Shown: positions 8,039 through 14,959 of the stretch, piece by piece
How the letters are laid out: each line of letters begins with the position of its first letter
Position numbering within the stretch: position 1 is the first letter of the stretch
Assembly: GCA_002319795.1 (NCBI GenBank)
Contig: DCFU01000033.1
Span: 1 to 41,974, forward strand
Length of the DNA stretch: 41,974 bases
Source: Megamonas sp. UBA1796
GTDB lineage: Bacteria; Bacillota; Negativicutes; Selenomonadales; Selenomonadaceae
Reading direction: 5' to 3'
The notes under the pieces: generated by a model
What the model saw: only the letters and a program-made list of their open reading frames with translations
What the model was told of the DNA's origin: nothing
Database searches by the model: none
Made by a program: the position numbers and the translations under genes

Positions 8039-9646
8039 TTTTTCCGCCAGTAATTGACGCACGGTTGGATTTTCCAAGAATTCATCATAAGTCGTCACAC
8101 GATCCACAATTCCTTGTGGAGCCAATTGAATAATCCTATTCGCAATCGTCTGGATAAATTCATGGTCATGAGAAACAAACAGCATCGTACCTTTAAAAGC
8201 AATCAGCCCATCATTTAACGCCGTGATTGTTTCCAAATCCAAATGATTTGTCGGATCGTCCAGCAACAATACATTCGCCCCGCTAAGCATCATCCGCGAG
8301 AGCATGCACCGCACTTTTTCGCCACCGGACAATACCTTTGCCTTTTTTTGACTTTCCTCTCCGGAAAAAAGCATCCGTCCCAAAAATCCACGTACAAACG
8401 ATTCATCCGGATCTTTTGAATATTGCCTAAGCCAATCAACAAGATTAAACTCTACGCCATCGAAAAACGAAGAATTGTCCTTAGGTAAATACGCCTGCGT
8501 AGTTGTGACTCCCCATTTAAAAGAGCCTTCATCTGGCTCTATTGCTCCCATAAGGATCTGAAGCAGCACTGTCTTTCCTCTACTGTCCGGACCGACAAAA
8601 GCGACCTTATCACCCTTCTGCAAAGTAAAGCTCACATGATCCAATACTTTCACGCCGTCAATTGTTTTAGAGATATTCTCTACTGTAAGCAGCTGGTCAC
8701 CAGCTTCACGCTCTGGCTGAAACGCTATATATGGATACCTCCGTGAAGATGGTTTAATATCATCCAAGGTAATCTTCTCTAATAGTTTCTTTCGTGAAGT
8801 GGCCTGTTTCGACTTAGACGCATTCGCACTGAATCGTTGAACGAACTCCTGCAACTCTTTAATTTTCTCTTCTTTTTTCTTATTTGCATCCTTAGCCATC
8901 TGCAAAGCCAGCTGACTGGATTGAAGCCAAAAATCATAGTTCCCCGTATAAAGCTGCATCGTACCAAAATCTAAATCTGCAATATGCGTACACACATGAT
9001 TCAAAAAATGACGGTCATGTGATACTACAATAACTGTATTGTCAAACTCCGCTAAAAAATTTTCCAACCAATTGATAGATGCAATATCCAGATGATTGGT
9101 TGGTTCATCCATGAGCAGAATATCAGGATTGCCAAAAAGAGCCTGTGCTAAAAGCACGCGGACCTTTTCATTCCCTGTAAGATCCGCCATCTTCATCGAA
9201 TGTTGCTCCTCTGGTATTCCTAAACCATTCAAAAGCTGCGCAGCTTCCGGTTCAGCTTCCCATCCATCCAATTCCGCGAATTCGCATTCCAGTTCGGACA
9301 CGCGCATGCCATCTTCTTCTGAAAAATCAGGTTTGGCATAAAGTGCATCTTTTGCATCCATAATCTCCACAAGGCGTTTATGTCCCATAATAACAGTTCG
9401 CAGCACCTCGCACTCATCAAATTCATAATGATTCTGCTTCAATACCGCCATACGCTCCCCAGGCGTAAGATCAACCATGCCGCTTGACGGTTCGATTTCC
9501 CCCGACAGAAGACGCAGAAAAGTTGATTTACCCGCTCCATTTGCCCCAATAATACCATAGCAATTCCCCGGAGTGAATTTTATATTGACATCCTTAAACA
9601 GAATCCTTTTCCCAAACTGTAATGTCAAACCGCTTGTACTAATCAT
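8015..9646 (-). CDS. ABC-F family ATPase of the YkpA/YbiT type
   Basis: 543 residues with two ABC ATPase domains and no membrane segments, as in ribosome-associated ABC-F proteins. Domain 1: Walker A G-A-N-G-A-G-K-S-T (34-42), Walker B L-L-L-M-D-E-P-T-N-H-L-D, signature L-T-G-N-E-K-V in place of L-S-G-G-E, a form I recall in the Bacillus YkpA protein. The linker contains S-A-N-A-S-K-S-K-Q-A-T-S-R, typical of this subgroup. Domain 2: a weak Walker A, G-P-D-S-R-G-K-T, a normal L-S-G-G-E-K, and Walker B L-L-L-D-D-P-T-N-H-L-D, in which the catalytic Glu is Asp (codon GAT). ABC-F proteins act on stalled or starting ribosomes; the YkpA/YbiT job is not settled. GAGGATC precedes the ATG. Confidence 0.9.
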   Translation of the reverse strand: MISTSGLTLQFGKRILFKDVNIKFTPGNCYGIIGANGAGKSTFLRLLSGEIEPSSGMVDLTPGERMAVLKQNHYEFDECEVLRTVIMGHKRLVEIMDAKDALYAKPDFSEEDGMRVSELECEFAELDGWEAEPEAAQLLNGLGIPEEQHSMKMADLTGNEKVRVLLAQALFGNPDILLMDEPTNHLDIASINWLENFLAEFDNTVIVVSHDRHFLNHVCTHIADLDFGTMQLYTGNYDFWLQSSQLALQMAKDANKKKEEKIKELQEFVQRFSANASKSKQATSRKKLLEKITLDDIKPSSRRYPYIAFQPEREAGDQLLTVENISKTIDGVKVLDHVSFTLQKGDKVAFVGPDSRGKTVLLQILMGAIEPDEGSFKWGVTTTQAYLPKDNSSFFDGVEFNLVDWLRQYSKDPDESFVRGFLGRMLFSGEESQKKAKVLSGGEKVRCMLSRMMLSGANVLLLDDPTNHLDLETITALNDGLIAFKGTMLFVSHDHEFIQTIANRIIQLAPQGIVDRVTTYDEFLENPTVRQLLAEKYKDAIPE

Positions 9647-9733
9647 AAAATTTGATCCTCATCCTTTAATCCCGTGCCATAAGCTAATGTCAGCATTGAC
9701 ACGACGTAATATCTAATAATTTTTTTAGTTTCC

Positions 9734-10528
9734 CTATTCTTTTAAAATATTATTGAAAAGCTCCAATATGCTTTGTCCGTAGGTATACCCAGGTACAGCC
9801 CAACGCCCATTTAGTTCCTCCCACTTGCCCAATGTATTGTCACCATAAACAGAGCGCACCAAATCATAGCGTGGATCTACCACAGGTGCCTTCGGAAGAC
9901 GTGTACAAGCATAGGCCAAAAGGTGCTGGATATGCGCGCGCACTCCAAGCTGAGAAGAATCAAAATATGCGCCCTTTACCACCGTGCTTGTTGTACCTAA
10001 GCCACAATAATTATTTTGGTCAGGTGTCACCGTACCGCCATAACGAAAGTACCCTGTTTCTTTCAAAGCCTGGGCAAATGCAACATCTGGCCGTACTCCT
10101 TCACGTTCCCCCTCCTCATAATAATAAGAAACCAATCGTTCCGGAGAAACAGCAATCGCCGGTTGCGGATTCACACTGAGCAAATATTTTACACACTGCT
10201 CCTGCGTAGCCAATGGACGACCCATGATAGAGTCCACATCCATTTGGATCACTGCCTTCTCCTGTTTCTCCGGTACTGGCGGATGCAGAATTCCCTGTAT
10301 ACGTTCAGAAAGGCTCCGTTTACCTGTATTGATTTCTATAGCTGGTCGTGCTGCAATCTGCATGGAGCCCTTTTTTCTCCTGCTTTCCTGCATTGGCGAC
10401 CAGTCTGGATTAACCCTCGTATTCACCTGCTTATCATGTATTGGTTCAGCCTTAGTCAAAGACGGCATGGCAACTGAAAAAAATCCTAATAGACAAATAG
10501 AGACGAAAATTTTTCCATTAAACTTCAC
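9734..10528 (-). CDS. Secreted glucosaminidase-domain peptidoglycan hydrolase (GH73-like)
   Basis: About 264 residues. A lysine start then a hydrophobic stretch (residues 8-22) ending A-M-P-S-L-T-K-A forms a signal peptide, so the protein is exported. After a low-complexity spacer, the C-terminal 140 residues look like the glucosaminidase fold: V-A-F-A-Q-A-L-K-E-T-G-Y-F (probable catalytic Glu), N-N-Y-C-G-L-G-T, and a C-terminal W-x-V-P-G-Y-T-Y-G. These enzymes cleave the glycan strand of peptidoglycan. Start choice: the frame opens at a TTG (10546), but AGGGGG lies 7 bases before GTG 10528, which also starts a clean signal peptide. It begins 19 bases after the purine permease stop, so it is likely co-transcribed with it, an odd pairing. 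Confidence 0.8.
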   Translation of the reverse strand: MKFNGKIFVSICLLGFFSVAMPSLTKAEPIHDKQVNTRVNPDWSPMQESRRKKGSMQIAARPAIEINTGKRSLSERIQGILHPPVPEKQEKAVIQMDVDSIMGRPLATQEQCVKYLLSVNPQPAIAVSPERLVSYYYEEGEREGVRPDVAFAQALKETGYFRYGGTVTPDQNNYCGLGTTSTVVKGAYFDSSQLGVRAHIQHLLAYACTRLPKAPVVDPRYDLVRSVYGDNTLGKWEELNGRWAVPGYTYGQSILELFNNILKE

Positions 10529-10547
10529 AATCAATCCCCCTGACAAC

Positions 10548-11846
10548 TTATAAATTTAAAAAAACAAATTGCAGCATAAATAAACCAGCTATGACATACA
10601 ACAATGGATGAACCTGGCTCCCCTGCCCACATGACAGCTTCAAAAAAGCATATAGCAAGAAGCCTGCTCCTATCCCTGTCGCAATACTGCCGGAAAGTGG
10701 TGTGAGTATCATTATAGCAACCATGGGAAACGCTTCTGTCGTATCGTGCCAATTTACAGCATCTGCCCCTTTTATCATAAAAAACCCTGCCAAAATAAAA
10801 CTTGGTGCCACAATCGCTGGCATTTCAGACAAGGTTTTGACTAACGGCGCACAAAAGACCATCAATAATAGCAACAGCGCGGCAAATACCGCACAAAACC
10901 CCGTACGTCCCCCTTCAGCAGTACCCGTTCCAGATGCAGCAGAACCAGTTATCGGTCCTGTTCCCAAAATGGCACCTATACAAGTTGCTGCTGCCACAGA
11001 AAGCAGGATTTTCCTTTCCGGTATTTCCTGGTTCCTGACGCCCTGTAGTTTGGAATTAACCCCCAGAACTACCCCCATGGTATCAAGCAGCAATACCAGC
11101 AGCACAACGAAAGCGGTTAGCCCCAAAGTATCCATATGTGTCATTCTCAACTGAAAAACAGTCTTATCCAGCCCTTCCGGTAAAGCAAACAGCGGTGCCT
11201 GCAAAACAAGGAAGCCTTGCAGCAAAGCTATAAAAGCCGTTATAAGGATACTCCATAGCAGGGCTCCCCTGCTATGCCGAACCAATAATACCAACGCCAC
11301 AAAGAGCCCAAGTACAGTCAAAAAAGCTGCCGGCTCAGACAAATCTCCCAACATAGTTACTGTCATCGGCGAACCTACAATCAGCTTACCACTTTCCAGG
11401 CCCTGCAAAACAAGAAAAAATCCTACACCCGCCGTAATACCAGCTCGTAAAGAAGGCGGTACTGCCTGAATAAATATCCGTTCCTTATCAATTGCAACGA
11501 GTACCATCAAAATAAACGATGCCAAAAAGACCGCTCCAAAGACATCCTGCCAGCCATATCCATGGGAAACGACCACCCCAAACACCAAATAAGCATTAAG
11601 CCCAAGCCCCGGTGCAACTATCAAGGGATAATTTCCAATAATTCCTATAAGCAGGGTTCCAACTACAGACGATAAGATTGCCGCGGTATAAGCACCATTA
11701 AAATCCACACCACCCACGCTGAGCATTATGGGAACCAAAACCACCATATATAACATGGAAACGAACATCGTAAAACCAGCCATTGTCTCTGTGCGCAAAT
11801 CCGTCCCATATGCACGAAAACAAAACCATTTATAAAGCTGAGCCAA
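10548..11846 (-). CDS. AzgA/PbuG-type purine (adenine/guanine/hypoxanthine) permease
   Basis: 432 residues, polytopic. Family markers: G-T-D-L-R-T-E-T-M-A-G-F-T-M-F near the start, I-V-A-P-G-L-G-L-N-A, and a central G-P-I-T-G-S-A-A-S-G-T-G-T-A-E-G-G-R-T-G-F that matches the AzgA/PbuG signature. These proton symporters import adenine, guanine or hypoxanthine. Guanine deaminase lies directly upstream on the same strand, so import of guanine followed by deamination to xanthine is the natural reading. A 148-base gap with two hairpins separates the two genes and may hold the permease promoter. No purine riboswitch core was recognised there. Confidence 0.85.
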   Translation of the reverse strand: MAQLYKWFCFRAYGTDLRTETMAGFTMFVSMLYMVVLVPIMLSVGGVDFNGAYTAAILSSVVGTLLIGIIGNYPLIVAPGLGLNAYLVFGVVVSHGYGWQDVFGAVFLASFILMVLVAIDKERIFIQAVPPSLRAGITAGVGFFLVLQGLESGKLIVGSPMTVTMLGDLSEPAAFLTVLGLFVALVLLVRHSRGALLWSILITAFIALLQGFLVLQAPLFALPEGLDKTVFQLRMTHMDTLGLTAFVVLLVLLLDTMGVVLGVNSKLQGVRNQEIPERKILLSVAAATCIGAILGTGPITGSAASGTGTAEGGRTGFCAVFAALLLLLMVFCAPLVKTLSEMPAIVAPSFILAGFFMIKGADAVNWHDTTEAFPMVAIMILTPLSGSIATGIGAGFLLYAFLKLSCGQGSQVHPLLYVIAGLFMLQFVFLNL

Positions 11847-11877
11847 TCTGCTGTCCCCCTATAATGTCCACGGCAAA

Positions 11878-11912
11878 AATAGCTTATAACTTTTATATTG
11901 TTATAAGCTATT
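11878..11912 (-). terminator. 13-bp hairpin between guanine deaminase and the purine permease
   Basis: A perfect stem AATAGCTTATAAC (11878-11890) with GTTATAAGCTATT (11900-11912), loop of 9. On the minus strand it ends with T residues running into TTTTTG. It could end the guanine deaminase transcript, or regulate the permease from its leader. Confidence 0.5.
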
Positions 11913-11939
11913 CACAAATATACGCTAATATTGTACCAC

Positions 11940-11961
11940 AGGTATAAAAAAATTTATACCT
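11940..11961. promoter_or_regulatory. 9-bp inverted repeat, possible operator
   Basis: AGGTATAAA (11940-11948) and TTTATACCT (11953-11961) are separated by AAAA. It lies about 95 bases upstream of the purine permease start, ahead of a TACAAT sequence on the minus strand, so it may be an operator at a permease promoter. No regulator is identified. Confidence 0.35.
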
Positions 11962-11994
11962 TAAGGGGAATTTTTATTTCAACGGTGCAGAAGT

Positions 11995-13266
11995 TCAAAG
12001 ATATGCTTCACAGGAATCAATCCGTTTTCCAGCTACATAACGCTCGGAAATATCGGATGTATCTCCATGATAAATAAAATATTGCAAACGCTCTACTACA
12101 GAAAGCCTGTCTTTATAAGATGGTGTCTTTATAACGAGCATATCTGCAGCGTATCCCGGCTCAAAGCTCCCCACTTTCCCAAAGAACTGTCCGCCACCCT
12201 TGGTAGCCATATAAAATGCCTCCGGCAAAGTAAGAGCCTTATCCTTCGGATGCTGCATCGCATACATTTTTGATACCTGTATAGCCCGCACAATAACCTG
12301 AGGCATAAAAATGGCATGTCCTGCACCAACATCACTGCCAAGACCAATGCGTACACCCTGATTAAGCATCCTGCGTGCAGGCATCAGACCACTTGTGAGA
12401 TTAAGGTTCGAATCAGGACAATGTACGGGCATGACATCAACCTTAGCCAAATGAGCTATTTCTTCATCCGTCAAATGTACACAATGCGCCATAAGCGTTG
12501 GTGTATCCCCGAACAAATGATAATGCTCATAAACCTTGTAATACGCATCATGTTCAGGAAAAAGCTCTGCAATCCAGGCAATCTCACCTCGATTTTCTGA
12601 CAAATGTGATTGCACCGGCAAGCGATATTTAAGTGCTATATCACCTAATCCCTTAAGGAGTCTTCGGGTACTCGTTGGCGCAAATCGCGGCGTAATAATT
12701 GGTTTAACAAGTGCGCCGCCCTTCCAATGCTCTATCAGTGCTTCGGTATCTCTCAGAGACTGTTCTGTATCCTCGGTCAGAAAATCCGGGGCATTCGTAT
12801 CCATATTCACCTTTCCTACATACGCGGAAAGACCTTTGTTTTTGAGCAGCTCTACAAGCAGCTCACACCCGTGCTTATGAATCGTAGCAAACAGAACAGA
12901 GCGGGTTGTCCCACATACAGCTAACGTATCGACAAAAGCCCCATAAAGCTCACGGGCATAGTCCGGGTCTTCAAACCGTCTTTCCTCTGGAAATGTATAT
13001 TCTGAAAGCCATGATAAAAGTTCATCATCCATACCACAGCCAATCTGGTTAAATTGCGGTGCATGCGTATGTAAATCAACAAATCCAGGTAAAATAAGCG
13101 CATTCCCTTTATCATAAACCACAAGATCTTTATATTTTTCCGGCAGCACATCATAAATACCTGCCACAGTACCATGTTCTACTACCAGATATGCCGATGA
13201 ATGTACAGAAAACTCTTCCATTGATGATGTAAAAACAATATCTCCCTTTAAAGCAAATTCTTTCAT
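11995..13266 (-). CDS. guaD: Guanine deaminase (amidohydrolase family)
   Basis: About 423 residues. It converts guanine to xanthine and ammonia with a bound zinc ion. Motifs in order: L-P-G-F-V-D-L-H-T-H-A-P-Q (first metal histidines and substrate loop), Q-S-H-L-S-E-N (metal His and catalytic Glu), L-M-A-H-C-V-H-L, and G-L-G-S-D-V-G-A-G (catalytic Asp). The frame continues upstream to 13323, but the fold begins at F-A-L-K-G-D-I and ATG 13266 follows AAGGG by 9 bases, so I take that start. The adjoining AzgA-type permease and the two NCS2 permeases suggest a purine salvage or nitrogen-scavenging set. Confidence 0.92.
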   Translation of the reverse strand: MKEFALKGDIVFTSSMEEFSVHSSAYLVVEHGTVAGIYDVLPEKYKDLVVYDKGNALILPGFVDLHTHAPQFNQIGCGMDDELLSWLSEYTFPEERRFEDPDYARELYGAFVDTLAVCGTTRSVLFATIHKHGCELLVELLKNKGLSAYVGKVNMDTNAPDFLTEDTEQSLRDTEALIEHWKGGALVKPIITPRFAPTSTRRLLKGLGDIALKYRLPVQSHLSENRGEIAWIAELFPEHDAYYKVYEHYHLFGDTPTLMAHCVHLTDEEIAHLAKVDVMPVHCPDSNLNLTSGLMPARRMLNQGVRIGLGSDVGAGHAIFMPQVIVRAIQVSKMYAMQHPKDKALTLPEAFYMATKGGGQFFGKVGSFEPGYAADMLVIKTPSYKDRLSVVERLQYFIYHGDTSDISERYVAGKRIDSCEAYL

Positions 13267-13468
13267 TTCTCTCATCCCTTCTTCAATTGCAGCTGCTTTC
13301 ATCCTCATAAGCAAACTTTCCACAAAGCAAAAGCGTTATTAAAATATCTGTTTCTTCTAACAACTCTATTATATCCGATATTACAAAAAAAATATAGTCA
13401 TACTAAATTTTTTTGTAGAACATCTTTTACTTTATATGATTCAGGCCAAAAATTTAACAAAGAAAAGA

Positions 13469-13497
13469 TTGACAGATGCATTTTAGATATGTATAAT
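13469..13497 (+). promoter_or_regulatory. Perfect consensus promoter for the tRNA pair
   Basis: TTGACA (13469-13474), 17-base spacer, TATAAT (13492-13497). The first tRNA base is 15 bases further on, so the leader is only a few bases long. An exact consensus is typical of stable-RNA promoters. Confidence 0.92.
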
Positions 13498-13512
13498 ATA
13501 TTTTGTGGTTGA

Positions 13513-13589
13513 CGGGGCATGGCTCAGTTTGGTAGAGCACCTGGCTTGGGACCAGGGGGTCGCAGGTTCGAATCCTGCTGCTCCGACCA
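13513..13589 (+). tRNA. tRNA-Pro (anticodon UGG)
   Basis: 77 bases including an encoded CCA. The acceptor arm CGGGGCA pairs with TGCTCCG (one G-U). The anticodon stem CCTGG/CCAGG encloses loop CTTGGGA, whose middle bases TGG read proline codons. The T arm contains GGTTCGAATCC. Confidence 0.95.
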
Positions 13590-13594
13590 TTTTT

Positions 13595-13671
<77 letters not shown>

Positions 13672-13692
13672 AGTAAATAAAGGGATTGAGCG

Positions 13693-13741
13693 ATATAGGC
13701 ACAATTAAGCCGTAGCTCAATAGGCATAATATAGGCACAAT
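13693..13741 (+). repeat. 13-base direct repeat plus tRNA-like fragment after tRNA-Arg
   Basis: ATATAGGCACAAT occurs at 13693-13705 and 13729-13741; the second copy forms part of the terminator stem. Between them CCGTAGCTCA (13711-13720) copies ten bases of the D-arm side of tRNA-Arg. This looks like debris from local duplication or an old integration at the tRNA end. Confidence 0.45.
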
Positions 13742-13779
13742 AACACTTTTAAACAAGGGTTATTGTGCCTAGTTTTTTT
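13732..13779 (+). terminator. Terminator of the tRNA operon
   Basis: A 13-bp perfect stem TAGGCACAATAAC (13732-13744) with GTTATTGTGCCTA (13759-13771), followed by a run of seven T. It closes the tRNA-Pro/tRNA-Arg transcript. Confidence 0.92.
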
Positions 13780-14179
13780 GTTTGAAACAACACAAGCAGC
13801 TTTATCTGCTCAATAAAGCCTCCTGCTTTTGTATATGCTTATACTACTGTGCCTATGTTTTCATGTTCGTAAATACATTTAGTATCCGAGCTTCACTTAA
13901 TCCCCCTCTAATCCATGAAATCTACAGGAATAACTCTATCTTCAGTTTGCATATTCATAAATAAAATTTCCGAATTGATTTTATATTACATCAACTTGGA
14001 AATTTACAAAAACTATGAAACTCTATCGTTCCAAAATAAAATAATGCATATAATATAGTAAAAAAATCTATTCAGGTAACACAATTGTATTATGTTACTT
14101 TTTTAACCAAAAAATCCCTATATTAACATCTACGACATTTATGTGGGTTTTCCTCTTTTTTTCCAAATTTTACGATAGC
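13780..14179. other. AT-rich gap between the tRNA terminator and the recombinase
   Basis: 400 bases of very AT-rich DNA with no gene that I can support. It contains the left copy of the 25-bp inverted repeat (14076-14100). No hairpin terminator is visible between the recombinase stop and that repeat. Confidence 0.6.
14076..14100 (+). repeat. Left copy of a 25-bp perfect inverted repeat flanking the recombinase gene
   Basis: This segment is the exact reverse complement of 14801-14825. Each copy is itself roughly two-fold symmetric, with outer half-sites GTAACA and TGTTAC about a CAATTG-containing centre. Paired half-sites around a short core are the usual form of a tyrosine-recombinase crossover site. 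Identity between the copies stops at exactly 25 bases. Confidence 0.85.
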
Positions 14180-14728
14180 TTACAAATTTAAATTTATATA
14201 AATTGTATCTAATTCATCTTTAGTAATTCCTATATATGCCAGAGTAACACTTGGTGCTGAATGATTTAACAGTTTTTGAATTCTGGTTACATCGGCACCG
14301 CCCTTATAAGCCCAATAACCGAAAGTTTTTCGCAAAGTATGTGTCCCAATAGCATTTTTAATGCCAACAGCTCGCGCAGCCTGATTGATGATTCTGTAAG
14401 CCTGGACACGGGTAATCGGTTTTTCACCTTTTTTACTTTTAAAGAGCCAGCCGCTTTCCCGATGTGTAGTTAGCAAATACTCATTTATTGTTTTTTTACA
14501 GGTTTCAGATAGAGGAAAGTCCTTTGTCTTGCCTGTTTTTTTTTCTTTAAGAATGATTCTATCCGTGTTTTTAATATCGTTTATTTTTAGGGCCAGTAGA
14601 TCAGAAATTCGTAAACCGCTATTAATCCCTAGGACAAAAAGAAGACAATCTCGTATATTTCTACTTTTCAAATAAACCTTCATTTCATTGATTTGTTCCT
14701 TACTGCGAATGGGTTCTACATATTTCAT
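14180..14728 (-). CDS. Small tyrosine recombinase (catalytic domain only, FimB/FimE-sized)
   Basis: 182 residues, about half the length of XerC/D or phage integrases; it lacks the usual N-terminal core-binding domain, like the Fim invertases. All catalytic residues are visible: Arg40 in S-G-L-R-I-S-D-L, a Lys in the K-T-G-K-T-K hairpin (64-69), His130 and Arg133 in T-H-T-L-R-K-T, His156 in L-L-N-H-S and Tyr165 in L-A-Y-I-G. It should therefore be active. AAGGTGAG precedes the ATG. The gene lies within 700 bp bounded by a perfect 25-bp inverted repeat, between tRNA-Arg and a chemoreceptor, in DNA much more AT-rich than its neighbours. This suggests acquired DNA or a self-encoded DNA inversion switch. 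Confidence 0.9.
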   Translation of the reverse strand: MKYVEPIRSKEQINEMKVYLKSRNIRDCLLFVLGINSGLRISDLLALKINDIKNTDRIILKEKKTGKTKDFPLSETCKKTINEYLLTTHRESGWLFKSKKGEKPITRVQAYRIINQAARAVGIKNAIGTHTLRKTFGYWAYKGGADVTRIQKLLNHSAPSVTLAYIGITKDELDTIYINLNL

Positions 14729-14787
14729 TTTTATCTCACCTTATCTAATGTTTCTCTTTATATTAATATAATACAATATAATACTTT

Positions 14788-14816
14788 AGTATACAGCCAT
14801 AAGTAACATAATACAA
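14788..14816 (-). promoter_or_regulatory. Probable recombinase promoter with its -35 inside the right inverted repeat
   Basis: On the minus strand: TTGTAT (14816 to 14811), 17-base spacer, TATACT (14793 to 14788), about 60 bases upstream of the recombinase ATG. The -35 lies inside the 25-bp repeat, so a protein bound to the repeat, including the recombinase, could repress this promoter. Confidence 0.6.
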
Positions 14817-14825
14817 TTGTGTTAC
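14801..14825 (-). repeat. Right copy of the 25-bp inverted repeat
   Basis: Exact reverse complement of 14076-14100. It lies about 135 bases upstream of the chemoreceptor start and overlaps the recombinase promoter. The two copies enclose 700 bp. Confidence 0.85.
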
Positions 14826-14959
14826 TTAGGACTTTAGATGTTAATTTAAAACTGACATTTGAGACAGGAGGTGCGTGTAGTATCCGGATGTTGTTTGTCA
14901 TGATTACGTTAAATTAGTTAAAAAACGAAGTTGCTATTATGGAAATGGAGAATGTGAGA

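Noticed and set aside
11847..13500. Purine riboswitch near the permease or guanine deaminase
   Set aside because: I looked for the conserved core and loop pairs and could not find them on the minus strand.
13782..13964. 60-residue plus-strand frame after the tRNA terminator
   Set aside because: It starts right after a strong terminator, has no ribosome site and has an irregular composition.
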